Numbered from the stretch's first letter, positions 37,216 to 45,516 are shown. The stretch: 64,000 nt of DNA from Salinirussus salinus (GCF_009831455.1 NZ_WOWO01000002.1:1178001-1242000); one strand, 5' to 3'. Translations and numbers: made by a program. The notes: a model not told the origin generated them from the letters alone.

Positions 37216-37602
37216 ATGGCGTTTCTCGACTCCTCGGTCATCATCGACTACCTCACCGGCGTCGACACAGTCGTGGAGTACGTCGACGACCAGCCCCGCC
37301 TGGTCACGTCGGCACTCTGCGTGTACGAGGTACTCGAGGGTGAGGTACTCGGGAGCGGCGAGACGGACATCGCGGGCGCTCGCCAGCACTTCGGGCGCGT
37401 CCGCGCGGTCGGGTTCGACGAGTCGGTCGCGCTGGAAGCGGCCCGCCTCCAGGACCGGCTGGCACAGCAGGGGTCGCCGCTGCCCACCTACGACCTGCTC
37501 GTCGCCGCCTCCGCCCGCTCGGAGGGGGAGACGCTCGTCGTCAGGGACGACGACTTCGAGACCGAGCCGCTCACGGACCTCATGGCCGTCCGGCGGCTCT
37601 GA
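37216..37602 (+). CDS. vapC: PIN-domain ribonuclease toxin VapC
   Basis: 128 residues. PIN acidic residues: Asp in MAFLDSSVIIDYL, Glu in LCVYEVLEGEVLG, Asp in LPTYDLLVAASA, and Asp in VVRDDDFE. The VapC family cuts tRNA or rRNA when not bound by antitoxin. Both genes appear intact. The pair sits between pgi and DUF1684, 600 bases from the TnpB element. Confidence 0.9.
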   Translation: MAFLDSSVIIDYLTGVDTVVEYVDDQPRLVTSALCVYEVLEGEVLGSGETDIAGARQHFGRVRAVGFDESVALEAARLQDRLAQQGSPLPTYDLLVAASARSEGETLVVRDDDFETEPLTDLMAVRRL

Positions 37603-37647
37603 GCCCGCGAGCGACGCCCTGAAACCACGGGCTGGCGTAGGCCGAAC

Positions 37648-38205
37648 ATGGACGACGCCGAGGTCGAGGACTACACCGAGCGCCTGCAGGCAAAGCGCAC
37701 AGAGAAAGACGACTTCTTCGCCGAGCACCCGCAGTCGCCGGTCCCGCCCGAGCACCGCGAGGACTTCGAGGGACTGAACTACTTCCCGGCAGACCCCGAG
37801 TACCGCGTGAGTGCGACCGTCGAGGTCCACGACGACCCCGATCCCGTCGAGATGGCCACCAGCGACGGCCGGACCGTCCGCTACGAGCGCGTCGCCACCT
37901 TCGCCTTCGAGCTCGACGGCGAGCCGACGCGACTGCACGGCTACCGCCAGGACGCCGGTGCCGACGAGCCCGTCTTCGTCCCGTTCCGGGACAAGACGAC
38001 CGGCCAGGAGACCTACGCCGACGGCCGCTACATGGAGCTAGCGGTCGAGGGGGAACTCGAAGATGGGGCGGAGGTGACACTCGATTTCAACCTTGCGTAT
38101 TCCCCGTTCTGTGCCTACAGCGAGACCTTCTCCTGCCCGCTGCCGCCCGAGGAGAACTGGCTGGAGACGACCGTTGAGGCCGGCGAGCGGACGCCCGAGA
38201 TGTAA
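37648..38205 (+). CDS. DUF1684 family protein
   Basis: 185 residues: KDDFFAEHPQSPVPPEHRE, FEGLNYFPADPEYRV, then VPFRDKTTGQETYADGRYME and LAYSPFCAYSETFSCPLPPE. These are hallmarks of DUF1684, a cytoplasmic family of unknown function with conserved NPYCxY-like ending (here SPFCAY). The right end of the TnpB element begins right after its stop codon but does not disrupt it. Confidence 0.88.
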   Translation: MDDAEVEDYTERLQAKRTEKDDFFAEHPQSPVPPEHREDFEGLNYFPADPEYRVSATVEVHDDPDPVEMATSDGRTVRYERVATFAFELDGEPTRLHGYRQDAGADEPVFVPFRDKTTGQETYADGRYMELAVEGELEDGAEVTLDFNLAYSPFCAYSETFSCPLPPEENWLETTVEAGERTPEM

Positions 38206-38207
38206 CC

Positions 38208-38330
38208 CGTGAACTACCCCGCTCTACTCACTCACGGCTAACACCGTTCGCTCCTTGAGGGCGGGGCTTCCCGCTTCCACGACGCGCTTTGCAGGAACCG
38301 AGTCGGTTCCCGTAGGGAGCGTGGTCTCCA
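38208..38330 (-). ncRNA. Probable TnpB guide (omega/reRNA) overlapping the tnpB 3' end
   Basis: IS200/IS605-type TnpB elements make an RNA from the 3' part of tnpB through the right end, where the guide begins. Here the right end reads, on the reverse strand, GTGAGTGAGTAGAGCGGGG then TAGTTCAC, including the TAG stop. Extent and 5' end are inferred, not seen. Sense-overlapping RNAs are known for haloarchaeal IS1341-type genes. Confidence 0.4.
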
Positions 38331-39492
38331 CGGGCGTGTCTTCGGAGTGAACCACTCCTAGCTCCTCCAGGCCGCGAGAAAACGCGTTGAGCGCAGTGTT
38401 TCGATCCCTGTCGGTCTCGAACCCGCACGACGGACACGAGTGCGTTCGCACCCACAGCGGCTTCTCCACTTCAACACCGCACCGAGCACACTCCTTCGTC
38501 GTCCCGTTCGGTTCCACCTCCACGACGTGACAGCCGTTCTTTTCGCCGTGGCGTTTGAGAACGCGGATGAATCCACGCCAGCCGACCCCGGCCTTGTTCC
38601 GCGCGTTCCCGTCGCCTTCGAGCATCCCCCGCACGTCAAGATCCTCCACGAACACGGCCTCACACTCGGTGGTGTAGAAGTGCGCAAGCTTGTGTTTGAA
38701 GTCGTCCTTGCGGTCAGTCATCCGTTGATGCACGTCGGCAACTCGACGGCGCTGTCGTTCCCAGTTCTTGGAACCGTGTTGCTTGCGGGAGAGCGACCGC
38801 TGTTCGCGCTCCAACCGCTCGCGGTCGTCTGAGAGGTCGAGGCGGTCGACCGCTCTGCCGGTCGAATCGTGGACGAACGACCGGATGCCGAGGTCGATCC
38901 CAATGCAGTCCTCGGGCTCGATGTCCTCGACGGCGGGTTTGTCGGGGTAGTCGGGATCGTAATCAACGACGATGCTGACCGTCCATTCCCCGGTCTTCTG
39001 CTTCTTGAGGTGGATTTGCTTGATCGTGCCGTCCTCGGGCAGCGGACGGTGATACGAGAGGTGGAAGCAGCCGATTTTCGAGAAGTCCACAGTAGCGTGG
39101 TTAGCCCGACCCGTGTTACTATCCACGTCGAAGCCGGACTGGTTGTAGGTGATGCTGCGGTACTCCCGTGGTGCCTTCCACTTCAACTCGCCCACGTCGT
39201 AGCCCTTCGTTTCGAGTTCGTCGAGGACGGTCTCGCCGTGCTTGATGCGGCGGACGGCCATCTGGAGGTACTTCGAGTACACCTCTCCCCACTCAGACCA
39301 CTGGCGTTTCCAGTCGGGGAGTTTGTTCTGCATCGCGGTGTACGACGGCTTGTCGCCGTCCGGGGCCGGGTGATAGTCTTGGGTGAGCGCGTGGTTGTAG
39401 ACTTCGCGGCAGGTCTGGATGTCGTTCCACGCACGCCGGGCAACCTCCCTGGAGGCCGGTTCGGCGTGGTACTGGAACGACTCCTCGACCAT
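38224..39492 (-). CDS. tnpB: RNA-guided nuclease TnpB (IS1341-type OrfB)
   Basis: 422 residues, apparently intact. RuvC-like active-site residues: Asp in CIGIDLGIRSFVHD, Glu in AVFVEDLDVRGML, and Asp in FETDRDRNTALNAFSRG. The zinc ribbon lies between (CARCGVEVEKPLW and CPSCGFETD). An N-terminal helical region carries the basic residues expected for RNA contact. TnpB cuts DNA guided by an RNA from the element's right end. The TAG stop lies inside the right-end sequence. A TTATTTAG box 23-30 bases upstream suggests a leaderless transcript. Confidence 0.93.
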   Translation of the reverse strand: MVEESFQYHAEPASREVARRAWNDIQTCREVYNHALTQDYHPAPDGDKPSYTAMQNKLPDWKRQWSEWGEVYSKYLQMAVRRIKHGETVLDELETKGYDVGELKWKAPREYRSITYNQSGFDVDSNTGRANHATVDFSKIGCFHLSYHRPLPEDGTIKQIHLKKQKTGEWTVSIVVDYDPDYPDKPAVEDIEPEDCIGIDLGIRSFVHDSTGRAVDRLDLSDDRERLEREQRSLSRKQHGSKNWERQRRRVADVHQRMTDRKDDFKHKLAHFYTTECEAVFVEDLDVRGMLEGDGNARNKAGVGWRGFIRVLKRHGEKNGCHVVEVEPNGTTKECARCGVEVEKPLWVRTHSCPSCGFETDRDRNTALNAFSRGLEELGVVHSEDTPVETTLPTGTDSVPAKRVVEAGSPALKERTVLAVSE

Positions 39493-39514
39493 ACGAGTGA
39501 ATGGGTCTGTGATG

Positions 39515-39522
39515 TTATTTAG
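39515..39522 (-). promoter_or_regulatory. TATA-like box of tnpB
   Basis: CTAAATAA on the reverse strand, 23-30 bases before the tnpB start. Confidence 0.45.
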
Positions 39523-39656
39523 TGGTTTGTGTCCGCTGCGGACGGCTGTATCTCCACCCTACTGCGTTACTCGCTCCCGCTGGTCGCTGCGTTGCTCGAT
39601 GAGGACGAGAACTTAGCCTGAAAAAGTTAACCGCCCGCCAGCCCTACTGGCGTGCA

Positions 39657-40250
39657 ATGAGCGAGGGCGAGGACGGCGCGGCGACGGACGGCGGGGTCGC
39701 CGAGGCCGGCGGCGACGGCGAGGGTGCGCCCGGAGATGCCGAAGGAGCGAGCAGCTACGGCGGCTTCTTCGGTGCCTACCCCTACGCCTTCCGGCAAAGT
39801 GACTCGCGGCTGTTTCGCTCCTACGTCGTCCTCGGCGGGCTGTTGACGGCGTTCGTGGTCCTCTTTTTCGTGACGGCGCTGGTGACGCTGGTCGCCAACA
39901 CCGTCGGAACCGTCGGCGGGACCTTCACCTTCGTCCGGGCCTTCTATATCGTGGTCGGGCTGGCCGTGGTCGCGCCGCTGGCCGCGCCGGTCCTGCTGGT
40001 CGCCCGGCGACACCGTCGGGTGGGTGGCAAGGCCGACTACGACGGCGCGCTGGCCGCCAGCGGCTACCTCTTTCTGTTCTCGCTGTATCTGGCGCTCGTG
40101 ATTTCGGCCCCGCCGGGGGCCAGGAGCGACCCGCCAGCCGCTATCGCGCCGCTCGTCGAGTTCCTCTACGGGCTGTCGCCGGCCACCGGGGCGGTGCCGC
40201 CGCTGGTGGCCATCGCGCTCGGCTATCTCCTCCACCGTCACTACCGATAA
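39657..40250 (+). CDS. Four-helix membrane protein of unknown function
   Basis: 197 residues. A Gly/Asp/Glu-rich N-terminal 35 residues is followed by AYPYAFRQSDSRLFRSY and then four hydrophobic segments (VVLGGLLTAFVVLFFVTALV; FYIVVGLAVVAPLAAPVLLV; SGYLFLFSLYLALVI; PLVAIALGYLL). A promoter-like GAAAAAGTTAACC lies about 30 bases upstream. The pattern is haloarchaeal; no function known to me. Confidence 0.7.
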   Translation: MSEGEDGAATDGGVAEAGGDGEGAPGDAEGASSYGGFFGAYPYAFRQSDSRLFRSYVVLGGLLTAFVVLFFVTALVTLVANTVGTVGGTFTFVRAFYIVVGLAVVAPLAAPVLLVARRHRRVGGKADYDGALAASGYLFLFSLYLALVISAPPGARSDPPAAIAPLVEFLYGLSPATGAVPPLVAIALGYLLHRHYR

Positions 40251-40329
40251 AAGCGGCCACTCCGGCCCTGCACCCGTTCGATACCCGCCGGGACACACCC
40301 TGCCACCGCCACGGGACGCTCGGCTGCAG

Positions 40330-40695
40330 TTACAGCGAGACCACGAGGTCGCCGTCCTCGACGCGTGCCTCGTGTTCGACGAGCCGGTACTGGTCGGAGT
40401 GCAGACAGTCGCCGGTCAGCGCGTCGAACTCCCAGGCGTGCCAGGGACACCGCAGGACGCGGTCCTCTTTGACCCAGTCGAGGTCGTAGTCCCTCGTCTC
40501 GGGGTCGAGGGTCGCCTCGGTGGTTCCCGCCAGAGAGCCCTCACAGACGGGGCCGCCCTGGTGGGCACACCAGTTGGTGTAGGCGAGATACTCCCCCTCG
40601 ACCCGGAACACGCCGATCTCCCGGCCCTCGAGCTCGACGACCAGGTGGTCGCCGTCGTCGAGTTCGTCGGCCCCACAGACGACGTGGTCGCTCAT
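40330..40695 (-). CDS. Rieske-type 2Fe-2S protein
   Basis: 121 residues, one Rieske domain: the first Cys-His pair in YTNWCAHQGGPVCEG and the second in VLRCPWHAWEFDALTGD. It is of the soluble ferredoxin type used by ring-hydroxylating and related oxygenases, or as a small redox protein. The linker between the pairs is long (about 42 residues). Its ATG overlaps the amidohydrolase stop (ATGA), so it is translated with that gene and probably serves the same pathway. Confidence 0.92.
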   Translation of the reverse strand: MSDHVVCGADELDDGDHLVVELEGREIGVFRVEGEYLAYTNWCAHQGGPVCEGSLAGTTEATLDPETRDYDLDWVKEDRVLRCPWHAWEFDALTGDCLHSDQYRLVEHEARVEDGDLVVSL

Positions 40696-41795
40696 ACGGA
40701 GAGTCCAAAGGCCTCCTTGGCGTTCCCGGAGAGCACCTGCCGTCGGTCGTCCCCGGAGAACTGCCGGAGGAAGCGGTCGATGGCCGACGGGTCGTCGAAG
40801 TCGTAGTGGGGGTAGTCGGTCGCGAACAGCAGCGACTCCGTGCCGATGATGTCGAGTACCTGCTTCATGTGGGTCGGGTCGTCGAACTCCTCGACGGGCT
40901 GTGTCGAGAAGTAGAACCGGTCACGGATGTACTGTTCCGGACTCTTCTCCAGGTACGGGACCTCCTGGCGCCACTGGCCGTACTCGCGGTTCATCCGCCC
41001 CATGAGGAAGGGAAGCCAGCCGACCCCGCCCTCCATCATCACGAAGTCGAGGTCGGGGAACTTCTCCGGGACGCCCTGGGAGATGAGGCTGACAGTCGCC
41101 TCCTGGACCGCCCATCCCAGCGCCAGCGAGTGCCAGGCGAAGAGGTTCTCGAGGTCGCGGAGGTGGGTCGCCTTCTGGATGTAGTTCGAGGTGTGAAACG
41201 CCGGCGTCAGGTCGTTGTCCTCCAGCGCCTGGAAGATGACGTCGTGACTCGGGTCGCCGGCGGGCTTCTGGTAGTTCGTGCCGTAGTAGACGAACCCGCC
41301 GACGATCTGGTCCTCGTCGCCGAGGCGGTCGATCTCCTCGGCCGTTCGAACCGGGTCCTGCAGCGAGAGCGTCATCAGCCCGCGGTAGTCGTCGTCGTGA
41401 TCCAGAAATTCCTCGACCAGCACGTCGTTGATCCCGCGCATCTCCTCGATAGCGCGGTCGGTCTTGAACAGGGTATCCACGAGGCCGATGACGTTGAGGA
41501 TCGGGTAGTCGACGCCCAGCCCCTCGACGAGGTCTTCCTGCACCATCTGCCGGTGGGGTAACCCCCGACCGACGTGGAAGGACTTGCGCCCGCCGAGCGG
41601 TTTCGGGAGCCCCGGCGACGGTTTCCGGTATCGCGCGGGCGTCTCCTCGGGGTCCGCGTAACCCGCCCACGGTTCGTCCATCCGCTGTGCGACCTGGCGC
41701 TGGACGTTCTCGGCGTAGCTGACGTGGACGTCGCAGTCCACGACTTCCACGTCCGCGAACTCCGCCTGCGTCTCGTTCGTGGTTTCCGTTGCCAT
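40692..41795 (-). CDS. Amidohydrolase family protein (ACMSD-like)
   Basis: 367 residues from ATG 41795. It shows the amidohydrolase-2 pattern with a reduced N-terminal metal motif VVDCDVHVSY (Asp-x-His instead of His-x-His), a central His in TPAFHTSNYIQ, and the late metal Asp in LLFATDYPHYDFDDPSA. Relatives are decarboxylases or hydrolases of aromatic and related ring breakdown products. The coupled Rieske gene supports an oxidative ring-degradation role. Its start codon lies inside a perfect palindrome. Confidence 0.88.
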   Translation of the reverse strand: MATETTNETQAEFADVEVVDCDVHVSYAENVQRQVAQRMDEPWAGYADPEETPARYRKPSPGLPKPLGGRKSFHVGRGLPHRQMVQEDLVEGLGVDYPILNVIGLVDTLFKTDRAIEEMRGINDVLVEEFLDHDDDYRGLMTLSLQDPVRTAEEIDRLGDEDQIVGGFVYYGTNYQKPAGDPSHDVIFQALEDNDLTPAFHTSNYIQKATHLRDLENLFAWHSLALGWAVQEATVSLISQGVPEKFPDLDFVMMEGGVGWLPFLMGRMNREYGQWRQEVPYLEKSPEQYIRDRFYFSTQPVEEFDDPTHMKQVLDIIGTESLLFATDYPHYDFDDPSAIDRFLRQFSGDDRRQVLSGNAKEAFGLSV

Positions 41796-41807
41796 GTGAC
41801 ATGGCAA
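41789..41807. promoter_or_regulatory. Perfect palindrome over the amidohydrolase start (candidate operator)
   Basis: TTGCCATG-TGA-CATGGCAA, eight-base arms, with the amidohydrolase ATG inside one arm. It adjoins the A/T-rich divergent promoter. A dimeric repressor or an RNA hairpin could act here. Confidence 0.55.
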
Positions 41808-41829
41808 AAGACAACAAAAAATAAAAGTA
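41808..41829. promoter_or_regulatory. Shared divergent promoter
   Basis: A run of about 20 A-rich bases (GACAACAAAAAATAAAAGTA) lies 20-35 bases from both divergent starts (41795 reverse, 41850 forward). It can serve as overlapping TATA boxes for both. Confidence 0.55.
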
Positions 41830-41849
41830 CCCCAGCGGATCGGAGCGAC

Positions 41850-42167
41850 ATGGCCGACCGACCGGAGTGGTGGGACACGAACGAGGCCATCCGCGACCGC
41901 CTCGACCTCCCCGAGTACGAGCCCCCGCGACTCGCCGACGGGACCTACACCCACGAGGTCGTGCCCGAACTCGAGCGCGTCTGTAACTGCACTATCCGGT
42001 TCATCGGCATCAACACGACCTTTCCCGAGGACTGGGAGCTCCGGGTCGACGGCCGGACCGTCCGGCCGGTCGAGCGCCGGCGTGACGCCAACGGCAACAC
42101 GGTGTACGGACTCACGGCGGCAGAGCTACGGGAGACCGTGCGGGGCACCGTTACCGGGCAGTGCTGA
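41850..42167 (+). CDS. Conserved haloarchaeal protein of unknown function
   Basis: 105 residues from ATG 41850: MADRPEWWDTNEAIRDRLDL, YTHEVVPELERVCNCTIRF, WELRVDGRTVRPVERRRDAN, and a short helical end. It contains a Cys-x-Cys in the middle, and no membrane segment. It shares the divergent promoter with the amidohydrolase/Rieske pair. I recognise no named family. Confidence 0.7.
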   Translation: MADRPEWWDTNEAIRDRLDLPEYEPPRLADGTYTHEVVPELERVCNCTIRFIGINTTFPEDWELRVDGRTVRPVERRRDANGNTVYGLTAAELRETVRGTVTGQC

Positions 42168-42312
42168 CTGCACTCCGTGACCGGCTCCGGGGTCGACTCG
42201 GAGCGCTCCAGGGAGGCCGTCCCCCCACCGGCGAGGATCTCGTAGAGAGCGGCCCGAACCTCCGGGCCCCGAGAGCGAAACGCGAAAGGCCCGCTCGCCG
42301 CTACGGGGACCC

Positions 42313-42834
42313 ATGAGTGAGGAGTCAGACACCGGCGGTGACGGCCCCGCTAGCGACGACCGCGAGGGCGGCGACCGGCAGGAGGGGACGTTCGTCGTCA
42401 CACACGTCGACGAGGGGACGGCAGTCCTGCAGGACGTCCACAGCGGCGGGGTCCACACGCTCGCGGAGAACCCCGACCTGGACGTCTACGAGGTGCTCGA
42501 GGCAACCCTGGCGGTCCAGCCGCCGATGGAGGTCGTCTGGACGGTCGCCGAGATACACGACCGCCGGACAATCGACGTCGAACACAGCCCCGAGCGGCCC
42601 ACACAGCAGGCACGGGAGCTGGCGGCCGACCAGGAGGTTGGGGAGCTGACCACCCGCGAGCGGGCCGGCGAGGGAGAACTCCACGTCATCTCGGTCCCGC
42701 CCGAGCGGACCGAGCAGGCCGCGACCGACGTGGTCGAGGACGAGGCGACGCTGACCCGGGCGGCCAGGCTGGGCGTCGGACGGGTTGAGGTGCGGGCCGC
42801 CGACGGCGTCCTCAGCGTGCGCTACCTGCCCTGA
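42313..42834 (+). CDS. Conserved haloarchaeal protein next to secF (DUF5812-like)
   Basis: 173 residues: an acidic start, then GTFVVTHVDEGTAVLQDV, HTLAENPDLDVYEVLEATL, VVWTVAEIHDRRTIDVEHS, GELHVISVPPERTEQAATD, and a C-terminal beta region. Cytoplasmic, no membrane segment. I believe the TFVVTH start is that of DUF5812, a haloarchaeal family of unknown function, but cannot confirm it. A role with SecFD is only positional. Confidence 0.75.
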   Translation: MSEESDTGGDGPASDDREGGDRQEGTFVVTHVDEGTAVLQDVHSGGVHTLAENPDLDVYEVLEATLAVQPPMEVVWTVAEIHDRRTIDVEHSPERPTQQARELAADQEVGELTTRERAGEGELHVISVPPERTEQAATDVVEDEATLTRAARLGVGRVEVRAADGVLSVRYLP

Positions 42835-42876
42835 CGGGCCCGGGCGACCGGGGCCGGCTGTGCCCGAACGAGCGGC

Positions 42877-42924
42877 GCCCGACACCGGGCCACAAGCACC
42901 GCCCGACACCGGGTCACAAGCACC
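42877..42924. repeat. Two tandem copies of a 24-base unit upstream of secF
   Basis: Units 42877-42900 and 42901-42924 both start GCCCGACACCGGG and differ at one position. They lie 60-110 bases before the secF start. Confidence 0.8.
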
Positions 42925-42950
42925 AGCCGGCGGGGCCGAAGACGATTACC

Positions 42951-42962
42951 GAAGGCTTATTC
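42951..42962 (+). promoter_or_regulatory. TATA-like box of secF
   Basis: GAAGGCTTATTC lies 24-35 bases before ATG 42986. Confidence 0.45.
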
Positions 42963-42985
42963 CAGCCGGTCGCACACCAAGGCGC

Positions 42986-43843
42986 ATGGTCGATGTCACG
43001 GTGCCGGACGCCGACTACGAGCCCTACACGAACCGCCAGCTGGCGCTGGTGCCCGTGGCGGTGCTGGTCCTCGCGCTCGTGGTCATCGGCGGCTGGTACG
43101 TGATGAACGGGACGCCGGTCGAGCTCGGCTTCGATTTCACCGGCGGCTCCGAGGTCCGGTTTACGACTGGCGCCTCCCTCGAACAGGTGCGGGCGACTTT
43201 CGAGGGGATCCCCGTCGAGTCCGTCCAGCCCGCCTCGGGCGACACGTTCATCCTGACGACGCAGGCGACCGATACGGCTGCCATCGAAGAGCTCGCCCGG
43301 GGGGCCGGCTACGAGATCGAGCAGGTCCAGAGCCGGTCGGCGACGTTCGGAGCCAGCGCCCAGCAGGAGGCGCTCATCGGGCTGGTCGTCGCCTTCGTCG
43401 GGATGAGCGTGCTCGTCGGGCTCATGTTCCGGACCTTCATCCCCTCCATCGCCGTCGTCCTCTCCGCCTTCTCGGACATCGTGATCCCGATCGCGGTGAT
43501 GAATCTCCTCGGGATGCAGCTCACGCTCGGCGTGGTCGCCGCGCTGTTGATGCTGATCGGGTACTCGGTCGACTCGGACATCCTGCTGAACAACCACATC
43601 CTCCGGCGGCGCGGTGGCTTCTACGAGAGCGCCTACCGCGCCCGGCGGACCGGAGTCACGATGACCCTGACCTCCATCTCCGCGATGGTCGTCATGGGCG
43701 TCGTCTCGGCGGTGCTCGCGATCCCGCTGTTGCCGGCCATCGGGCTGATCCTCGCCGTCGGGCTGACCGCCGACCTGATGAACACCTACCTGCTGAACAT
43801 GAGCCTGCTGCGCTACTACAAGTACGAGGGGGTCGCGAAATGA
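42986..43843 (+). CDS. secF: Protein-export membrane protein SecF
   Basis: 285 residues from ATG 42986. Six membrane helices with an external loop after the first. Family motifs: VELGFDFTGGSEVRF, ALIGLVVAFVGMSVLVGLMF, and LLMLIGYSVDSDILLNNHIL. SecF and SecD form an RND-type complex that helps Sec export using the ion gradient; archaea lack SecA. The secF-secD order is the usual archaeal one. Its stop overlaps the secD start (ATGA). Confidence 0.95.
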   Translation: MVDVTVPDADYEPYTNRQLALVPVAVLVLALVVIGGWYVMNGTPVELGFDFTGGSEVRFTTGASLEQVRATFEGIPVESVQPASGDTFILTTQATDTAAIEELARGAGYEIEQVQSRSATFGASAQQEALIGLVVAFVGMSVLVGLMFRTFIPSIAVVLSAFSDIVIPIAVMNLLGMQLTLGVVAALLMLIGYSVDSDILLNNHILRRRGGFYESAYRARRTGVTMTLTSISAMVVMGVVSAVLAIPLLPAIGLILAVGLTADLMNTYLLNMSLLRYYKYEGVAK

Positions 43844-45405
43844 GCCCCGACCTCGACCTCCGCGAGAACTGGCGGATCACCCTGCTCGTCCTGCTGCTGG
43901 TGACCAGCGGGGTGTTGCTTTTCGTGCCCTCCGGCGAGACCGAAGGACCGACGAACCTCCAGTACGGGCTGGAACTCGACGGCGGCACGCGCCTGCGGGC
44001 CGAACTGGTCGGCATGACAGCCGAGGGCGTCGGCGGGGTCACCGCCGACAACGTCGGCGATGTCGAACAGGGGGTCGCGGCCGAGCTCGGGCTCGACCAG
44101 ATCGACGTGACCGTCCGCCGAACCACCCAGTCGACGGCCACTGTCGAGGTGTTCGACGAAAACGTCACCCAGTCCGAGTTCGTCGCCGCGCTGCAGGCGG
44201 TCGGGGTCGACGCCTCGGGCGAGGACATCCGGAGCGGCGTCACCGAGCAGACCAGGGAGACGGCGACGGGCGTGCTGGAGCGGCGGATCAACCAGGGCGG
44301 GCTGACCGGCGGGACCGTGTCGACGGTCACCTCCGGCGGCGGTGACGTCTTCGTCGTCGCGGAGGTACCGGGCGCGAACCGGTCGGAGGTGTTACAGCTC
44401 ATCGGCGAGCCCGGCCGGATCCAGATCGTGGCGGCCTACCCGACCGAGGTCGACAACGAGACCGTCACCCGGCGGACACCGCTTCTGACACAGGGTGACT
44501 TTGCCGGTATCCGACCGGCCCAGCAGGCCAGCCAGGGGAACCCGCCGCGGGTGCCGGTGACGCTGACCGAGCCCGCCGCCGCGAACTTCACGAACGCCAT
44601 GCAGAACTTCGGCTTCACCGGACCGGGGGTCAACGCCTGCGACCAGGAGGCCGCCTATAATGGCTCGGAGGACGTCGGGTACTGCCTGCTGACCGTCGTC
44701 GACGGTGACGTGACCTACGCGGCCGACATGAGCGCGGGGCTGGCAGGGGACCTGCGACCCGGCCCCGACGGGGAGGCGGCGTTCCTGCAGACCCGCGGGT
44801 TCAGCATGAACACCCGCACCTTCTCCGAGGCCCAGAACCTGAAGCTCAACCTCGAGTCGGGCGCGCTGCCGACCGAACTCGACATCCAGTCACAGCTGTT
44901 TCTCGCCCCCAGCCTCGCCCAGGCGTTCAAGCCGCTGGCGCTGCTGACCGGGCTGGCCGCGTGGCTGACCGTCACGGGGGTCATCTTCTACCGCTACCGC
45001 GAGCCCCGGGTCGCCATCCCGATGCTCGGGACCGCCATCGCCGAGGTGTTCATCCTGCTCGGCTTCGCGGCCGCGGTCGGGCTGGCGCTCGACCTCTCGC
45101 ACATCGCCGGCTTCATCGCCGTCATCGGGACGGGGGTGGACGACCTGGTGATCATCGCCGACGAGGTCCTCCAGCGCGGGGAGATCAAGACCGGCCGGGT
45201 GTTCCAGAACCGCTTCCGGAAGGCGTTCTGGGTGATCGGTGCCGCCGCCGCGACCACGATCATCGCGATGAGTCCGCTGGCCGTGTTGAGCCTCGGTGAC
45301 CTCCAGGGCTTCGCCATCGTCACCATCGTCGGCGTCCTCATCGGCGTGCTCATCACCCGGCCGGCCTACGGGAACATCCTCCGGAACCTCCTGCTCGAGG
45401 AGTGA
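43840..45405 (+). CDS. secD: Protein-export membrane protein SecD
   Basis: 521 residues. A first helix, then the large P1 external domain starting QYGLELDGGTRLRAEL, and the RND membrane domain with LAVGL-like helices (FILLGFAAAVGLALDLSHIA, IAVIGTGVDDLVIIADEVL, FAIVTIVGVLIGVLITRPAY). The TGVDDLVIIADE stretch matches the family's ion-coupling helix. Translation coupled to secF. Confidence 0.94.
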   Translation: MSPDLDLRENWRITLLVLLLVTSGVLLFVPSGETEGPTNLQYGLELDGGTRLRAELVGMTAEGVGGVTADNVGDVEQGVAAELGLDQIDVTVRRTTQSTATVEVFDENVTQSEFVAALQAVGVDASGEDIRSGVTEQTRETATGVLERRINQGGLTGGTVSTVTSGGGDVFVVAEVPGANRSEVLQLIGEPGRIQIVAAYPTEVDNETVTRRTPLLTQGDFAGIRPAQQASQGNPPRVPVTLTEPAAANFTNAMQNFGFTGPGVNACDQEAAYNGSEDVGYCLLTVVDGDVTYAADMSAGLAGDLRPGPDGEAAFLQTRGFSMNTRTFSEAQNLKLNLESGALPTELDIQSQLFLAPSLAQAFKPLALLTGLAAWLTVTGVIFYRYREPRVAIPMLGTAIAEVFILLGFAAAVGLALDLSHIAGFIAVIGTGVDDLVIIADEVLQRGEIKTGRVFQNRFRKAFWVIGAAAATTIIAMSPLAVLSLGDLQGFAIVTIVGVLIGVLITRPAYGNILRNLLLEE

Positions 45406-45516
45406 GGCGGGGCCCACCGGCCCACGGGCAGTCGACGGGCGGCTCCGACTGCCTGCAGCCCTCGCCGACGGCTCACAACCGTCACCGACAAGCACGCTCC
45501 CCTCCGAGTGGCGGGC

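Larger units (their letters stand above)
38208..39530 (-). mobile_element. Solo TnpB element (IS200/IS605 family, IS1341 type), approximate limits
   Basis: A tnpB gene without a tnpA partner. The right end is placed just after the DUF1684 stop at GTGAACTACCCC. The left end is uncertain and lies somewhere upstream of the promoter at 39515. Base composition appears less GC-rich than the neighbours, consistent with transfer. No terminal inverted repeats or target duplication are expected for this family. Confidence 0.6.

Noticed and set aside
39540-39656. Partner transposase TnpA of the TnpB element
   Set aside because: The flanking DNA holds no tyrosine HUH transposase frame. The element is a solo tnpB.
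43692-44402. Ser/Thr-rich reverse frame opposite secD
   Set aside because: Opposite-strand shadow of secD with no independent start context or family features.
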